From positions 1 to 24,270 of the forward strand of contig BLXT01003832.1 in NCBI GenBank assembly GCA_019648995.1: a stretch of DNA of 24,270 bases, written 5' to 3'. Of the stretch, positions 10,050 through 22,200 are shown piece by piece. The notes beneath the pieces were generated by a model. It searched no databases and was not told the origin of the DNA. It saw only the letters and a list, made by a program, of their open reading frames with translations. The stretch is from Plakobranchus ocellatus (lineage: Eukaryota; Mollusca; Gastropoda; Plakobranchidae). Within the stretch, counting starts at the first letter, position 1. Each line of letters starts with the position of its first letter. Both the position numbers and the translations under genes were made by a program.

Positions 10050-10654
10050 CAAATAGAGGTAGAAAATGTGATTTAACAAATCTTTGGCAATTGTCTTTCA
10101 GTAATTATTTATTTTTTTTGGGTCTGATGCCCTATCGAGAAAGGCTTTGCTTTTTTTTTTAATTGTCTAACTTATACGGGTTAAATAAGTTATAAGGAAT
10201 GCGGTTATAAGGGGCTGGCTTGATGAAAGACGGCAATAGAACATTTAGAGATGAAGTGAGAAAGAAAATCTAATCATAGACCCCAACAAAAACACACAGG
10301 TGGGACGGTCACGCTAGAGATTTTGCTCAGCACGCAGTGTTCTCAGCAGCATTGCAAGCTCATCTTCAGACCTTAGATTTGAAAACGTTTCTGAGCTTTG
10401 AAAGCATTTAAAAAGACGGAGAATAGTTTACAGTAGGCTTGTTTAAATAGAATTCGTTGCTTTGTAGACAAAATCGGTGGAGCTGCAACTGAAATCAGAT
10501 AAATCGTTTCTTTTTCCGGTTTTAAAAAGATGTTAGCATTTTTGGGATATTTCAAAATCATCTTCTTTTAGTTTTCTTTAAAACATCACGTTATGATTTG
10601 GATGGGATTCGGATTTTATAAAAAACCTAGAAGAATTAATTCTGCTATGTGGTG
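10050..10654. other. Intergenic stretch between SINE-like unit and reverse transcriptase relic
   Basis: No gene recognised. The part after about 10590 may be further decayed retrotransposon sequence, but no frame can be supported. Confidence 0.5.
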
Positions 10655-11235
10655 AATTGAGAAACGAATTGCAAAAGCTAAAAACACATTCAACAAGATG
10701 AGCCCTATATTGGAGACCAGAAATATCGCCATGAACACAAAAATGAGATCTCTGAAGTCATATGTATGGTCTATCCTATTGTATGAATGCTCGTGCTGGA
10801 CAATTTCCAACAGCACAAAAAAGAAACTTAATTAAGCCTACTGAAATAGGGTTTTTTTTAGAAGGTTAATTAGATTATCTTAACATTAAGAAAGATCAAT
10901 GAAGAAGTGTTACAACTGGAAGTAATGAAGCGCTAATTGATGAAAACAATCTGTGAGAGACACTTGAAGATTCTGGGTCACATTAACAGAAAAAAAATGG
11001 ACTGGAAAACATTATGATATGTAGAAAATTTGAATAAAAAAGAAGCAGAGATCGATAGAGAACATCATAGAGCGACAGTCTGAATGTCTTTGCAACCAAG
11101 AAACAGATGCCCAACAACAGGTTTATCCAGCTGGCTGATAACAGAGAGAATGGAAGACCACGATCGTCGATGTCTGCACCAAGCCTGATATCTGAAGAAG
11201 ATAAATATGGTGCACCATCGTTAAAAATAAACAAA
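10655..11235 (+). pseudogene. Decayed non-LTR reverse transcriptase, C-terminal part and 3' end
   Basis: From 10662 the frame reads KRIAKAKNTFNKMSPILETR, then SYVWSILLYECSCWTISNS, ending at a TAA at 10833-10835. This is the thumb region of non-LTR reverse transcriptases (LK-YVWS-LLYGCE-WT). After a decayed gap, another frame gives KINEEVLQLEVMKR, a stop, then LMKTICERHLKILGHINRKK, matching the LGHI-R block. Near 11127-11200 a frameshifted LADNRE/WKTTIVDVCT matches the DRE-WR end of such proteins. Several stops and frameshifts make it non-functional. A CAAAC-rich tract at about 11223-11252 may be the element's 3' tail. The domain order gives + orientation; the 5' part is missing or unrecognisable. 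Confidence 0.8.
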
Positions 11236-11475
11236 CCAACCAACAAACAACTAAAGCTCGGCGTTTTTCCTCAGTGAATTTTTAACTTTTAAAATTGCGC
11301 CTATATTATCCTGCAACTTATGCTTTTTTTTTTGTTAATGGGAAGTTTCAAATATTTTCAAAAGTGATAGGTATTTATATCCGCAATGCACAGTCCAAAA
11401 ACGCTTAGTTGTATAGAAGCGCATAAACTGATGGGTCACTTTATTATCCTGTCTGCGGTTTGTGTTTGTTTTAGA

Positions 11476-11515
11476 TATCCTACCTTAGAATCAGGATGTG
11501 TTCTAAGTGGCCATC

Positions 11516-11595
<80 letters not shown>

Positions 11596-11726
11596 CGTAG
11601 TAATAGCGGTGGTGGTGGTGGTGGTGGTTGTGGAAGTGGTAGCAGTAGTGGCACTAGTGGTGAAGAATATATGGAATTAAAACCTGATTCAGAACGACAC
11701 GTGTCTCAAGTAAGTGAGCGCAAGGT
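11476..11726 (+). other. Candidate exon encoding a Ser26/Gly7 tract
   Basis: Between an acceptor-like TTTGTTTTAG ending at 11475 and donors GTAAGT (11710) or AAG|GTATGT (11727), one frame is open. It reads YPTLESGCVLSGHR, then 26 Ser, a short linker, 7 Gly and SSSGTSGEEYMELKPDSERH, ending SQVSERK. The non-repetitive flanks look protein-like. It lies 345 bp before the TMCO4 start but ends in phase 0, and joining it to the acceptor at 11979 reaches a stop within seven codons. It may therefore be an exon of another transcript or a chance frame through a repeat. Confidence 0.27.
11518..11628. repeat. (AGT)26 and (GGT)7 trinucleotide arrays
   Basis: 26 AGT units at 11518-11595, a 12-bp interruption, then seven GGT units at 11608-11628. 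Confidence 0.96.
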
Positions 11727-11953
11727 ATGTAAATACAGTTAAGTGAATCAATAAAAAGATGCTAATTAATCTTCATGGTCTTCAAAGAAAGAAAAATTAG
11801 ATCCACTGCTCTTTTCATTCCTTACTTTTCTAATGTGATATATTGAACTTTCTAAGCGTAAATGGGTTTTTTGAAGCTGTAAAACAGGGTTACGGTAGAG
11901 CCCGGCATTTTGACCATTCAGAGGCAACTTTTTTGTGTCCATAAAAGCTTTAA

Positions 11954-12070
11954 AATATAAACCTTATATCGTTTCTTAGGGCCCTTGCCTCAGCTTTTGA
12001 ACACAGCTGGTACGAGAGTTACTTCCGATGTAAACAGCAGCACTGTAGCAGAACTAGCACAGCAGTCAAA
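11954..12070 (+). promoter_or_regulatory. Presumed 5' UTR / promoter-proximal region of the TMCO4-like gene
   Basis: This stretch is richer in GC than its flanks and leads directly into the strong-Kozak ATG at 12071. No TATA box is visible. TTTCTTAG at 11972-11979 could serve as a splice acceptor, so a non-coding first exon may lie further upstream. The frame of the ATG is open throughout, but nothing recognisable is encoded before the Met. Confidence 0.4.
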
Positions 12071-12179
12071 ATGGCGGACGAGACTGTGAAATCACCGTCC
12101 GCGAAAGGTGATCATAATAAACAAAGTGTTAAAAGCAAGGCAACATCAGATCCACCCAAAAAGAATATGAATAAAAAAG
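12071..12179 (+). CDS. TMCO4: TMCO4 coding exon 1 with start codon
   Basis: The ATG sits in a strong Kozak context, AAAATGGCG (A at -3, G at +4). It opens MADETVKSPSAKGDHN and ends after a Lys-rich stretch at donor AAAAAAG|GTATGAG, in phase 1. The tail of 36 polar residues has no domain and looks cytosolic and disordered. The same frame stays open upstream to 11954 (in-frame TAA at 11951), so the start choice rests on the Kozak context and on the exon joining in frame to the next conserved exon. Confidence 0.82.
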
Positions 12180-13246
12180 GTATGAGACTTTTCAATGATT
12201 CAGGATGTAAATTAAAACTATGTTAGACATAGATTCTAGGTTAGATGTAGATCTAGATGTCGGTCTTTGTAGGTGGTCATCACGAGATCAAGATCATTAC
12301 TAGGCTAGGCCTATAGAAATAAAAAAGTCTCTTAGATTAGCCCTAGTAATGTGCTGGCTGAGGCCCGAGATCAGACCGCCCGGTGGGCGGTAACCTAGCA
12401 CTTTTGTTTGCAAACGTTGTAACTGGCTGTGCCAGCTGTACAAATGTGACAGTGCATGTTTGTTTACATTCTATCTCCTATGATTGTTTGATTATGCCTT
12501 TAGAACAAAGTACATATATTTTCTGAAAGCAGACACTACAAGCATTTTAATTTTATTGTTCATTATTGTAAAAGTTTTAAAGTTATTTTGTGTACGTTTT
12601 AGGGCTTGAAGTCAAGAGTTTATAGAGAATTTACAAAAGCTGATTCAACTTGCTGCCACTTCTACTGATCTAGACTTACAATAGTCTAAGTAGCAGAGAA
12701 TTGGGATTTATTCCTTTACCCTCCTATTCCCTTGAATATATGAGGCCATATTTGAGTTTGTAATGCCTTTGGTTCATTGAAAACATCGAAAAAAAAAGAA
12801 TGACATAGGAGATTCAGGAGATGTACTACTATCATCTTGTGTTGCTAGCACTCTCAGAACCTTGGGATTGCTTAGTCCTTAGATCGATGATCTCAGTCAT
12901 ATCTGTATTCATACTGACCAAAATTGTAGAAGGTTGCAAAAATGCTGTGTATTATACGAGCAGCAGCAGCGTCGATGTTACTGGTATAACGATTGTAGTA
13001 ACTTATACAGTTAGCATCTAGAAATCTTACGACACTCTCAGGCTGGGCCTGCTAAATCAGTGCCAAGCATGGCCTACAACACAGTCTATTTACCAAACTA
13101 ACTTATGAGATATCATAGCAAAGACAAAAAGCAGAAGCGGTGTAAGCTGGACATCAAAAACACACTTCTCTCATCAAGTTGCATCACCAAAAATTTTATC
13201 ATTGAATCGAACATCTTGAATTATACCACTCCCAGCCCCACCTGTC

Positions 13247-13287
<41 letters not shown>

Positions 13288-16222
13288 ATTCATCCCATCC
13301 TCTTTTTGTCTTGTACACACTGGCATCATTCAATACAACCTCGTCATCCCTTCTCCCCTTTGCCTTCAACATTCAGTTTGCTTAGGCCTAGCTTCTTCCT
13401 TCGGTGATTACAACACAAAAAATTCCATCATTGAATATTGAAATAAGCATCTGTCATTTCGCCCCTCTCATCCCTTCCCTCTTCTGTCAATCAAGCCATG
13501 AAAACAGGCCTAATCCACAGGTCCAGTCACTAAACAAGACAGTATCCCGATCACACGCAGTGCCTCTCACTTTTTGCACTGTAGCTTGGCTTTGCGTGGG
13601 CCTATTTGCTTCAAATAAACTGCAATTTGATTGGTAGTTATTATTGGATCTAACCAATGAGATAGCATGACTCTTAGATACGCCAAAGTTGAGAAATTTT
13701 CTATTGAATATAGCCTGTGTTGTTATGAAACAACCATTGACCTGTGCGTCATACCAGCGCGCACGGTTGTATTGTAACAACCATCGGTCAACGCGTAATA
13801 CCCGCGCACGTGGTTGTATTGTGACAACATGCACATAAGAGAGGTTAGACTAGCTAGGTCTACATAGATTCTATGCGGATTAGATTGGGGTTGTCCTGAG
13901 ACAATGACTGTTCTATCAACCTTTACCAGCAACTGTCAAAATGAAGAGGTCGCGGGCGTAAAATTGTTAAAATTTTGTGTGAGGAAAGTAGGCTAACACT
14001 TTGTACATTAATTAAATTGAGTTCTAACTTGGGTTGCAAATTCTTCATTTTGTAGGTAGCTTGAATACCTTTATAGTGGCAGATCTTTTAAAAGTCATTG
14101 GACCTGTCCCTACATATATCCTGTTCCAGTATTATTGCAACAAATTTCTTTTTGTGAAAGACCTTTTTAAATTGAATTTATGGTGTACACATTAACAGAA
14201 ATAGTGCTATGTTCTCATGTACACCTGTATCAATTCAATTTTACAAATATTTTTATAAATTGCCTTGTAGTTTAAAATTCTTTTGCTTAATTTCGGCAGA
14301 GTCCATAATTCCCTTTCACCAACAAATCAGTGATGCAGGACAGTTCTCTTATGCAGCTCTGTATGCCACAGCTCTTCATGTGCTTTTTGGTGAAGAGCAC
14401 AACAGGTTTGTAGGCTTACATTATAAATACTATGATAGACAATATTAATGTCACTTCATCTCCCTCTTACTCCTGCTGCTCCCTGGTGTTTTTCTCATCA
14501 TCATTTGGCTGTAAAATTGACTTTTTGAGATGATATTGACATGGAAAATTACCATTTTCTCACCCTTCGCTTTTTTTTTTTATTGTTTGTAATCATAGCA
14601 AAAAGACAATGCCCTCCTTTTGTGCATGTAACTTCGGATGAGGTGGTTTCAGGCTTGTAGTACTCTTGCTAAGCATGTATCAAACTTGGGACAGAAAATC
14701 TTCACATATTAGTAGTTCTAGTAAGAAGAAAATAGCAGCTACAGTAGCAGTAGAACAGCAGCAAGAGGAGGATTAGGAGGATCAGTCAGTTACAGAAGCA
14801 AGAGCAATAGGTTAAGAAAAAAAGAGAGAGAGACTATGATCTGATTAAACTCATGTAATTTAATGATGGTACATACAACAAATTTTTTTTCTATTGCACA
14901 TTCCAGAAAATTCAGAGAGGAATCCTTAGCAGTGGTTCTCATATCGCTTGAGCAACCTCAGCAGGTAATGCATTCACTGCTGTGGTAAGATTTACTCAGA
15001 GCTCTTGGAAACACATCTGTATTCAGCTACACTTTAGATTGATGGCTTATTTATTAATGTGTGTTTTTGGATGGAAAAAAAAAACCTCTGAGATCTAGCA
15101 AAAATTGTTTTGTCTGCTTTCCTCAGTTTCTAGAAACCTTTTTTTTTTTTTTTTTTTTTCAATTTTTTTACATAAATTAGCATTATTTGGACTAAGCAGT
15201 TTTCATTGATATAAATCTTTAAGTAGTGATAAGTAGTAGGAGAAATCAGGGCATATATTAGGCCTTAACAAAAAGCACATTTCAAGATTAAAAGGGGCTC
15301 TTCATCCAAATTAAACTTGTAAAATTTGATACCTAAAATAAGCTATTATCAAAAGACAGTGGCGAGGAAGTTTCCCACTAGTGTTTAATTTAGCTTACTT
15401 TTTGAGCGTTTTTTGTTTTGATATCTTTGAAATTGCTCAATTTGGAATATTAATAATATTGAAACTTTTGGCAGGTGTGCGAGTCGGTGCGGGCGATTTT
15501 GCAGGGCCAAGGTCTAGATGACATGGATCCCTTCATCGACATGCTGCTTGCTGAGGATTTGCTGAAAAGCGGATGTGAACCCCTGGTCTCTGAACTTTTA
15601 GCAGTGGCTGTTGGTCAAGGTATAACTTTTGATCTTTTCGAATTCATAATATTTCCAACCTATATTATTTTTCAAATTTTAAGGTATTATTTTTGCTTCC
15701 ACAGTATTTTTCCTCAGAGCTATAACTTTTTTGTTTTTGATCAAGCTTTATCTTTTCTCATCACATGTGTCTGTAATTGAACAATGTTCTTTTTTCCATG
15801 TAGTTAGAGTTTGATTTCTGATCTTCAGTGAGGTTTTTAGCTGGTTCACAGTTTTTTTTAATTTTACAAAAATTTCTAGAAGCCATATGAAATTGCCTGA
15901 AAAAGCCGTCAAATCAATTTTTGTGGTTATGTTTCTATGAGGTAATAAAATACAATATTTTGAGAACAATAATAGATATAAATCTGAAGGTGGCAATGGT
16001 TTTAGTATCACCACCAATAAAAGAGAAATAAAAAACAATACTGGCAGATATAAATAAAAAAATAAGCTATTAATCCATTTTCTCTAGCAAGCTTCTCATA
16101 GCTGTTTAAAATTTTTTCTTTATGTCATAAATATAAATTTAAGTACAGAGTTGCAGAATGAAAAGGAAAAATACAAATTTACGAAATTAAATGAAAGAAC
16201 TACCACCAAGAATAAGAAAGAA

Positions 16223-16257
<35 letters not shown>

Positions 16258-19200
16258 TATAAGCCTTCCATTATGAGTGAAAGTTAGAAATAGAGAGATC
16301 GTCTTTGCGTCTGTACCTGTTAATCATTAGGTAATTTCAGACTTGAAAGCCCTTGTCAGTTAAGGACATTAGTGGAGAGTTCAAGCTTGAATCCACAACA
16401 AAAACATCCCTGCATATGACTGAGCAGATTTGCTAACCATAAGAGAGTGCAAATATTTAAAAAGATTTTACTGTCATAAAACAACTAAATTTTTTTTATT
16501 GTGCAGTGCAATTTCCAATTTTCAAAGCATTAATTTTATACATTTTCAAAAAGGTAAAAAGAAATTCTTTTAGATCATTGTCAACTTATTCATTTTTCTT
16601 TTTCAGTTTTACAAAATGTGTTCATGACACTACTTATTTCCACAAATCAATGTAATCTGAAAAAATTGGAAGGAGGAACTATTGAGTCATTGATAAGACT
16701 GTTATTTCCTGGACAAACACTGCTCTATACTTAACTTAAGTAATGTTTGAAACTAATAGAATTAAAACGTTCATAATTTAAGAATCTGCTTACTGCGTGG
16801 GCAGGTCGTTATGATTCTCGTATGCGTGTTATCATCAAACATCTGGCCTGGAGGCTTCACGTGTCCTGGGATGTAGTTATTGAACTGGAGTCTAACCTGG
16901 CGGAGACCCTCATACTGGCTCAGTATGAGTCAACCGAGTAAGTTTGTTTGATTATTGGTGATTTCTTTTGTTATCTTTCAACTTATGATTTTTTCGGACC
17001 ATTTGATGCATGTGCATTACTCTAATACAACAGTCTCTGCCAAAATAAAGATAAAGTCTAAAAGTCTTGATTTCAATCTACAAAATTTCAGAAGTGAGTC
17101 AATGTATCTCTTCTGTAAATTGAATATGTAACCTTTGGCGGACAGATCTCTTTTGCCAACATTATTGAGCCTATATTTTTTTTTATCCCCATTATCAGCA
17201 GGGATAGTGTGTGATATATTTTTCTAAAGGTCCAACCTGAAATATTTACTCTTTTACAGGGGAAAAATGGTTTCAGTTGGCAGAGAAACTTTTCTTTTGC
17301 ATCTCCTGATTATTAAAAAAAGAAAAGGTTAAATGTAAAGAAAATTGCAGCGATGATAATATGTAATCATTCTGCCTCTGCTCTTCCTCAAACATATTCA
17401 CCCAAAACTCTTCAATGCATGTTTTAAAAAGGAGTAAAAAGAAAATCCTCCTGTTGACACAACATAAGCTTGAGAAATTTACCCATTTTTACATTTTTGT
17501 TACTGAAATTTAAGGAAATTATTACAAATGATTGTTTTTGGGCAGCCATGTGATTTGTTTTTAGGTCTCACACTTTTTTTATTGCTTGTTAAAACATGAT
17601 GCTTTTTTTAAACAATGCCGCATTACTTTTTTCTTGTTACTTTATAAATCTTTCCAAATTTTTTTGCTCTGTCAGTAAGGAAAGGTATCTTCATTGTTCT
17701 ATATAGTCTCATTTTTTTTTTTGTCATTTCTCTCAGAATGAGTTCAGTTTTTATTTTTTTGAGTGTATTTAAATAAATAGAGATGAGTTGATATATGGAA
17801 TTTATTTTTTGAGTGTATTGTTTATACTATAGAGTTTAACAAATGCATGAGATGTATTAGTTGAGATTTGTATTGTACCAGTTTATTTACCAATTTATTT
17901 AATCTTTATTTTTTAAAAATCTGCAATTTGCATAGTGGTTGCTTCCTTTTTTTTTCATCCAGTTAAAATATTGTCTTCATCCATTAATATACGGGCCTGG
18001 AAAAGATAAAAACATGTCTAATCCTCTAATGGCTGGCTTTTTTACTATAGTCTGTTCTTATTAAATAGTCCAAATGAAAATGGATCGATGTATAAGTGGA
18101 TGTTATATTTGGCACGCTTTTCTATATTTTAATTTATACCTACAAAGAAAGCAGGTGTGTTTTGTAGATTTTAGTTGCCGTCTATGTTGTATTATTGAGA
18201 AATATAACAAGCGTGTCCTTATAGATTCTAGCGACACTATGTTTTCCTTTTTCTACCTTCCCTGCCTTTTTTAAACTTAATATCAATGACGGGGTTTGTA
18301 GTTTCCAAAAAAAATTATTTCCCAAAACTGTTTCATAGTATTTATGTTTAGAATCAAGCTTATTTATGTAAAATTTTAAGAAAATAAATGAGGTTAACAC
18401 TTATATTGACATGTTAAAATTTCTGAAAATTTGAAAATGAGATTAAAAGCAGAAATGGAATTCAAGAATGAAGCAAAATGTTTTGATTCACAAACACAGT
18501 AATGCATGAAATTTACATAACAGTTATTTTGTTATGAAATATTTTTTTTCTTAGTTGAAATTCTTATACTTATGTACTCTTTTATCTTTGTACGATTTGC
18601 AGCTGGGAAAATTGGTTAGAAGAAGCGTGAGTTTTCAGTAAACAAACAAAGGAAAACCAAATAATGATCACAAAACATTTTTCTTTCCTTCCTATTCTAA
18701 TTCAGTGTCTCACTTAGTCAGATATTTTGTTACGTTTTTTTGCTGTGACAAAAAGTCATGTTGGCTGTGTGGGATTTTGGAAAAAATCGTGTAGCTTAAA
18801 GGGCATGTACACACATGTCTTGAGACGAATAGAGACAAGTTGCTAGTAGCGTCTGCAACATTTCTGACCAGTGATCTAATTTGAAACTGAACTCCGTGGG
18901 CTTTGAAATGGTGAAAACTGTATGCCTGTAATTAATGATGATTCTATGCCAAAATATAAACATTTAAAGCTCTTTAAAAAAAGCATTTAAGAGCCAAAAA
19001 AATAATCTAAAATGCTACATGCAAAGTTCATTTGATTGATATCTACCTTAAGACAAACCATATCTACATTACTCAAGAAATAATACACTTTGAAGGAGAC
19101 TGTTGAAGCAAAAGCAATACTTTTTATTGTGGTACAGTGCTAAATGTAAGAAAAAAATTCACAAATATGAACATGTTCTAGACTATACTTGTGTTTTAAG

Positions 19201-22200
19201 TTAACTGACTTTAAGATGCTTTTGAAAAATCATGTTTGTGTTAGATTATTTTGTGGTATAATTGTAAGCTTTGTTGGTTTTTTTTTTTCTATTATCATTA
19301 GATGACAGTGAAGTAAAAATTGAAATTTCAGGAATATCAAAAGCTTTGAAAGTACAAGTAGATGAAATTAAGAAAAAAAGTCATGGCCAACTTTTTGTCA
19401 CAGTCCCTTATTAGAATTTTCTGAGGGGCTCCTGGTTATTATAGCAAAGCCATTGGCTGCATGTCTGTGTGTGTGTGCTGAATACAACTTAGAGTTAAAA
19501 TATTGTGCATTAAGTGTCAATCTTGTCTTCTTCAGAGGAATGCCTGCTTTACAGAAGGCTGCATTATTTCTGTATAGAGAAACAAGCCCGGATCCTTTTT
19601 ATCTGGCTTTAAACAAATCACGATTCGCTATGTCTCACATTTTTTTCCTTTTCAATATATTTGACTTGTACAGAGGAAATATTGCCGAGAAACTATGGGA
19701 AAATTTCCTTGCCAGTACAAAAGGAAACATTGTTTTTAGAAATTATTTAACCAAAAGTTTCATGACATATAGCACAAGTTAGTTATCAGCAAGTTAAATG
19801 GTTTTTTTTGGAAAGTGACAATAATTTTTTTACTCACACGCTATCATTGTTCTTAAAGATTATTGTTAAGAAGTTCTTTGTGCTCATCTCAGTTTATTTG
19901 GTGAAAACACCATGTCATGAACTGTATTTGTTGTGATGACATTTCTTCCCCCTTTTTTTTTAAAGAATTTTCTTGTGCATTTCCAAATTAATCTGTAAAC
20001 TTTTTTACCTTTCAAATGGACATGCTTTATGTCCTCTACCTTTTTTTTTCATCATGCCTGTAATAAAAAGAGTTTTCTCATAGCTAACAGCAACAATGTA
20101 TGGTGTAGAAGATTTTAATAATCTGGCTATTTTCTAGTGTATGTTAATTTCCAGGCCAACAATTTGACTTTTAGAGTGCTTTGTATGACTGTGCTTTGTG
20201 CATTAATTATACAGGCATGGTTCAGAAACGCAATGAGAAAGATAAAGGCATTCCATTTTTTTATGAATTCTTTTCATTTTTAATCAGTTGGGCAGAAAGT
20301 CATAAAATCTTGAAATAAAAAAAAAAAGTTCTTAATTTTATGTGTTGGGATATACATTTTACACATATTTTTTTCTTTAAAGCACACTTATTTAAATTGA
20401 AAAACATTTTTTTTTGGAGAGCACAATGATTTTTTTTCATAGATAATTAAATATGTGTTAAAGTTCTTGTGCAGATAAATTTATTAGTTCCTCAATGAAA
20501 GCACCCTTATTTAAATTGCAAAACAATTTTTTTTTTTTGGAGGGCTCAATGATATTTTTTTCATAGATAACCAAACATGGGTTAAAGTTTTTGTGCAGAT
20601 AAATTTATTAGTTCCTCAATGAAAGCACCCTTATTTAAATTGTAAAACAATTTGTTTTTTTTGGAGGGCTCAATGATATTTTTTTCATAGATAACCAAAC
20701 ATGGGTTAAAGTTTTTGTGCAGATAAATTTATTAGTTTCTTAATGAAAGCACCCTTATTTAAATTGAAAAACAATTTTTTTTGGAGGGCCCAATGATTTT
20801 TTTTTTCATAGATAACCAAACATGGGTTAGAGTGTTTGTGAAGATAAATTTATTAGTTCCATTTTAGAGCAATTTAAAAACCACAACAAAAAAAAATCTT
20901 TCTACAAGGGAAGAGAAGAAAGAACGTGAAGCAGAGAGAAAGAGAAGCAAATATAAGCGCTATGCTTTGATTGGCCTCGCTACAGTAGGAGGAGGGACTC
21001 TGATTGGTAAGTCAACCTCTTGTTTTTTCTCATAATGAGGTAAAATACAAATTTGACACAAACATAAAGAGCTTTTGAATTTACTATTGCACAAGTTTAG
21101 TGTGAAAAATGCTTGAAACTGAACAAAAGAATTTCTAGGTGCACACTATATTTTTCATCTCTTCTAAATTGTCTTTTTAAGGAACAATTTTTGTCCTTAT
21201 ATCTAAGAAAAATTAAGTGTATCAACTGAAGTTTGTTTCACGCATTATATCATTACATGCCTTAAAAAAAAACACAATAGAAATGCATCTTTCTGAAAGT
21301 TTTCTCTTGCAGCAAACACCTGGGTCATTGAAACATGTTGCAAGGGAAATGTTTTCTCAAACAATTTCAGTAAAGTTAAAAGCTCTGTGTTGATTTCAAA
21401 GCAAGGAATATGTTTAAGTCTTTAATAAATCATATTAAAATTTTTATCAATAAATGTTGTTGCTTAAATTGTGCTCAAGTAATCACAGTTATTCAATAGA
21501 CCTGCTAGCTGAATTTCGTTAGAGTGAGTGTTTGGTGGTTTATGTATCTAATGTATTTCTCAGGTCTCACAGGGGGTCTGGCAGCACCGTTAGTGGCGGC
21601 AGGAGCTGGGGCCATCATAGGTGGCACAGGAGCTGCGATGCTCGGTACAACAGCGGGTGTGGCTCTCATTGGTTCCCTGTTTGGTGTTGCTGGGGCTGGC
21701 CTTACAGGTAGTTTTCATGATCTTATCTCCTCTTGCTTTGGATTTCTCACACTTTCTTATCTTGAGACAATCTTATCTAATCTTGCACTGGATCTCTCAC
21801 GCTTTCTTCCTGGATGATTTTTTTTGTAAAATTTCTTACATTGAAACAAATATAGTTAAAAAGTACAAATGCGAGCCTACAAGTAATTTTGACTATCTGA
21901 TCTAATCTTGCATTGGATCTCTCACAACTTCTTCCTGAATATTTTCTCACTTATTTCTTACATTGAAACAAATTTAGTTTGAAAAATACAAATGCCAACT
22001 GAACTTGTAGAAACAAAGTGGAACAATGCAGTTTATACCTATGGAAGTGTTTGGTTGTTCGGCTTCTTCACTGGAAAAAAAAAAATTAAAAATGATAATG
22101 GCAGTTACAGCCCTGAGGGAACAAGAAAGTTATACTGAACATATGGACGTATCATCTCACAGTTAGTACATTAGTTGAAGTCTTTGTTGCCTTATGTTAT

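Larger units (their letters stand above)
12180..14299 (+). other. Intron 1 (2.1 kb)
   Basis: Bounded by GTATGAG and TTTCGGCAG. It holds a GC-rich 7-bp inverted repeat ACCGCCC..GGGCGGT at 12375-12391, a (CT)n run at 13251-13285 and a CpG-bearing 47-bp repeat at 13719-13828. The other open frames inside lack splice or protein evidence and are judged chance ORFs. Confidence 0.75.
15620..16804 (+). other. Intron 4
   Basis: An 1185-bp intron from GTATAA to GGGCAG. It carries a (GA)n run at 16225-16255 and the acceptor-bounded open stretch 16607-16734 described separately. Confidence 0.78.
18627..20908 (+). other. Intron 6
   Basis: A 2282-bp intron between the micro-exon and exon 7. It contains an acceptor-bounded open stretch (19536-19782) and the minisatellite at 20381-20860. 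The rest is AT-rich with no recognised content. Confidence 0.7.

Noticed and set aside
10616..11246. Minus-strand ORFs opposite the reverse transcriptase relic
   Set aside because: They are antisense shadows of the plus-strand relic, which carries the recognisable motifs.
12821..13021. 66-codon plus-strand ORF in intron 1
   Set aside because: No acceptor/donor pair in phase with the flanking exons and no domain.
13487..13932. Minus-strand ORFs of 115 and 69 codons
   Set aside because: They overlap the 47-bp repeat and show no recognised domain; the CpG-rich repeat keeps frames open.
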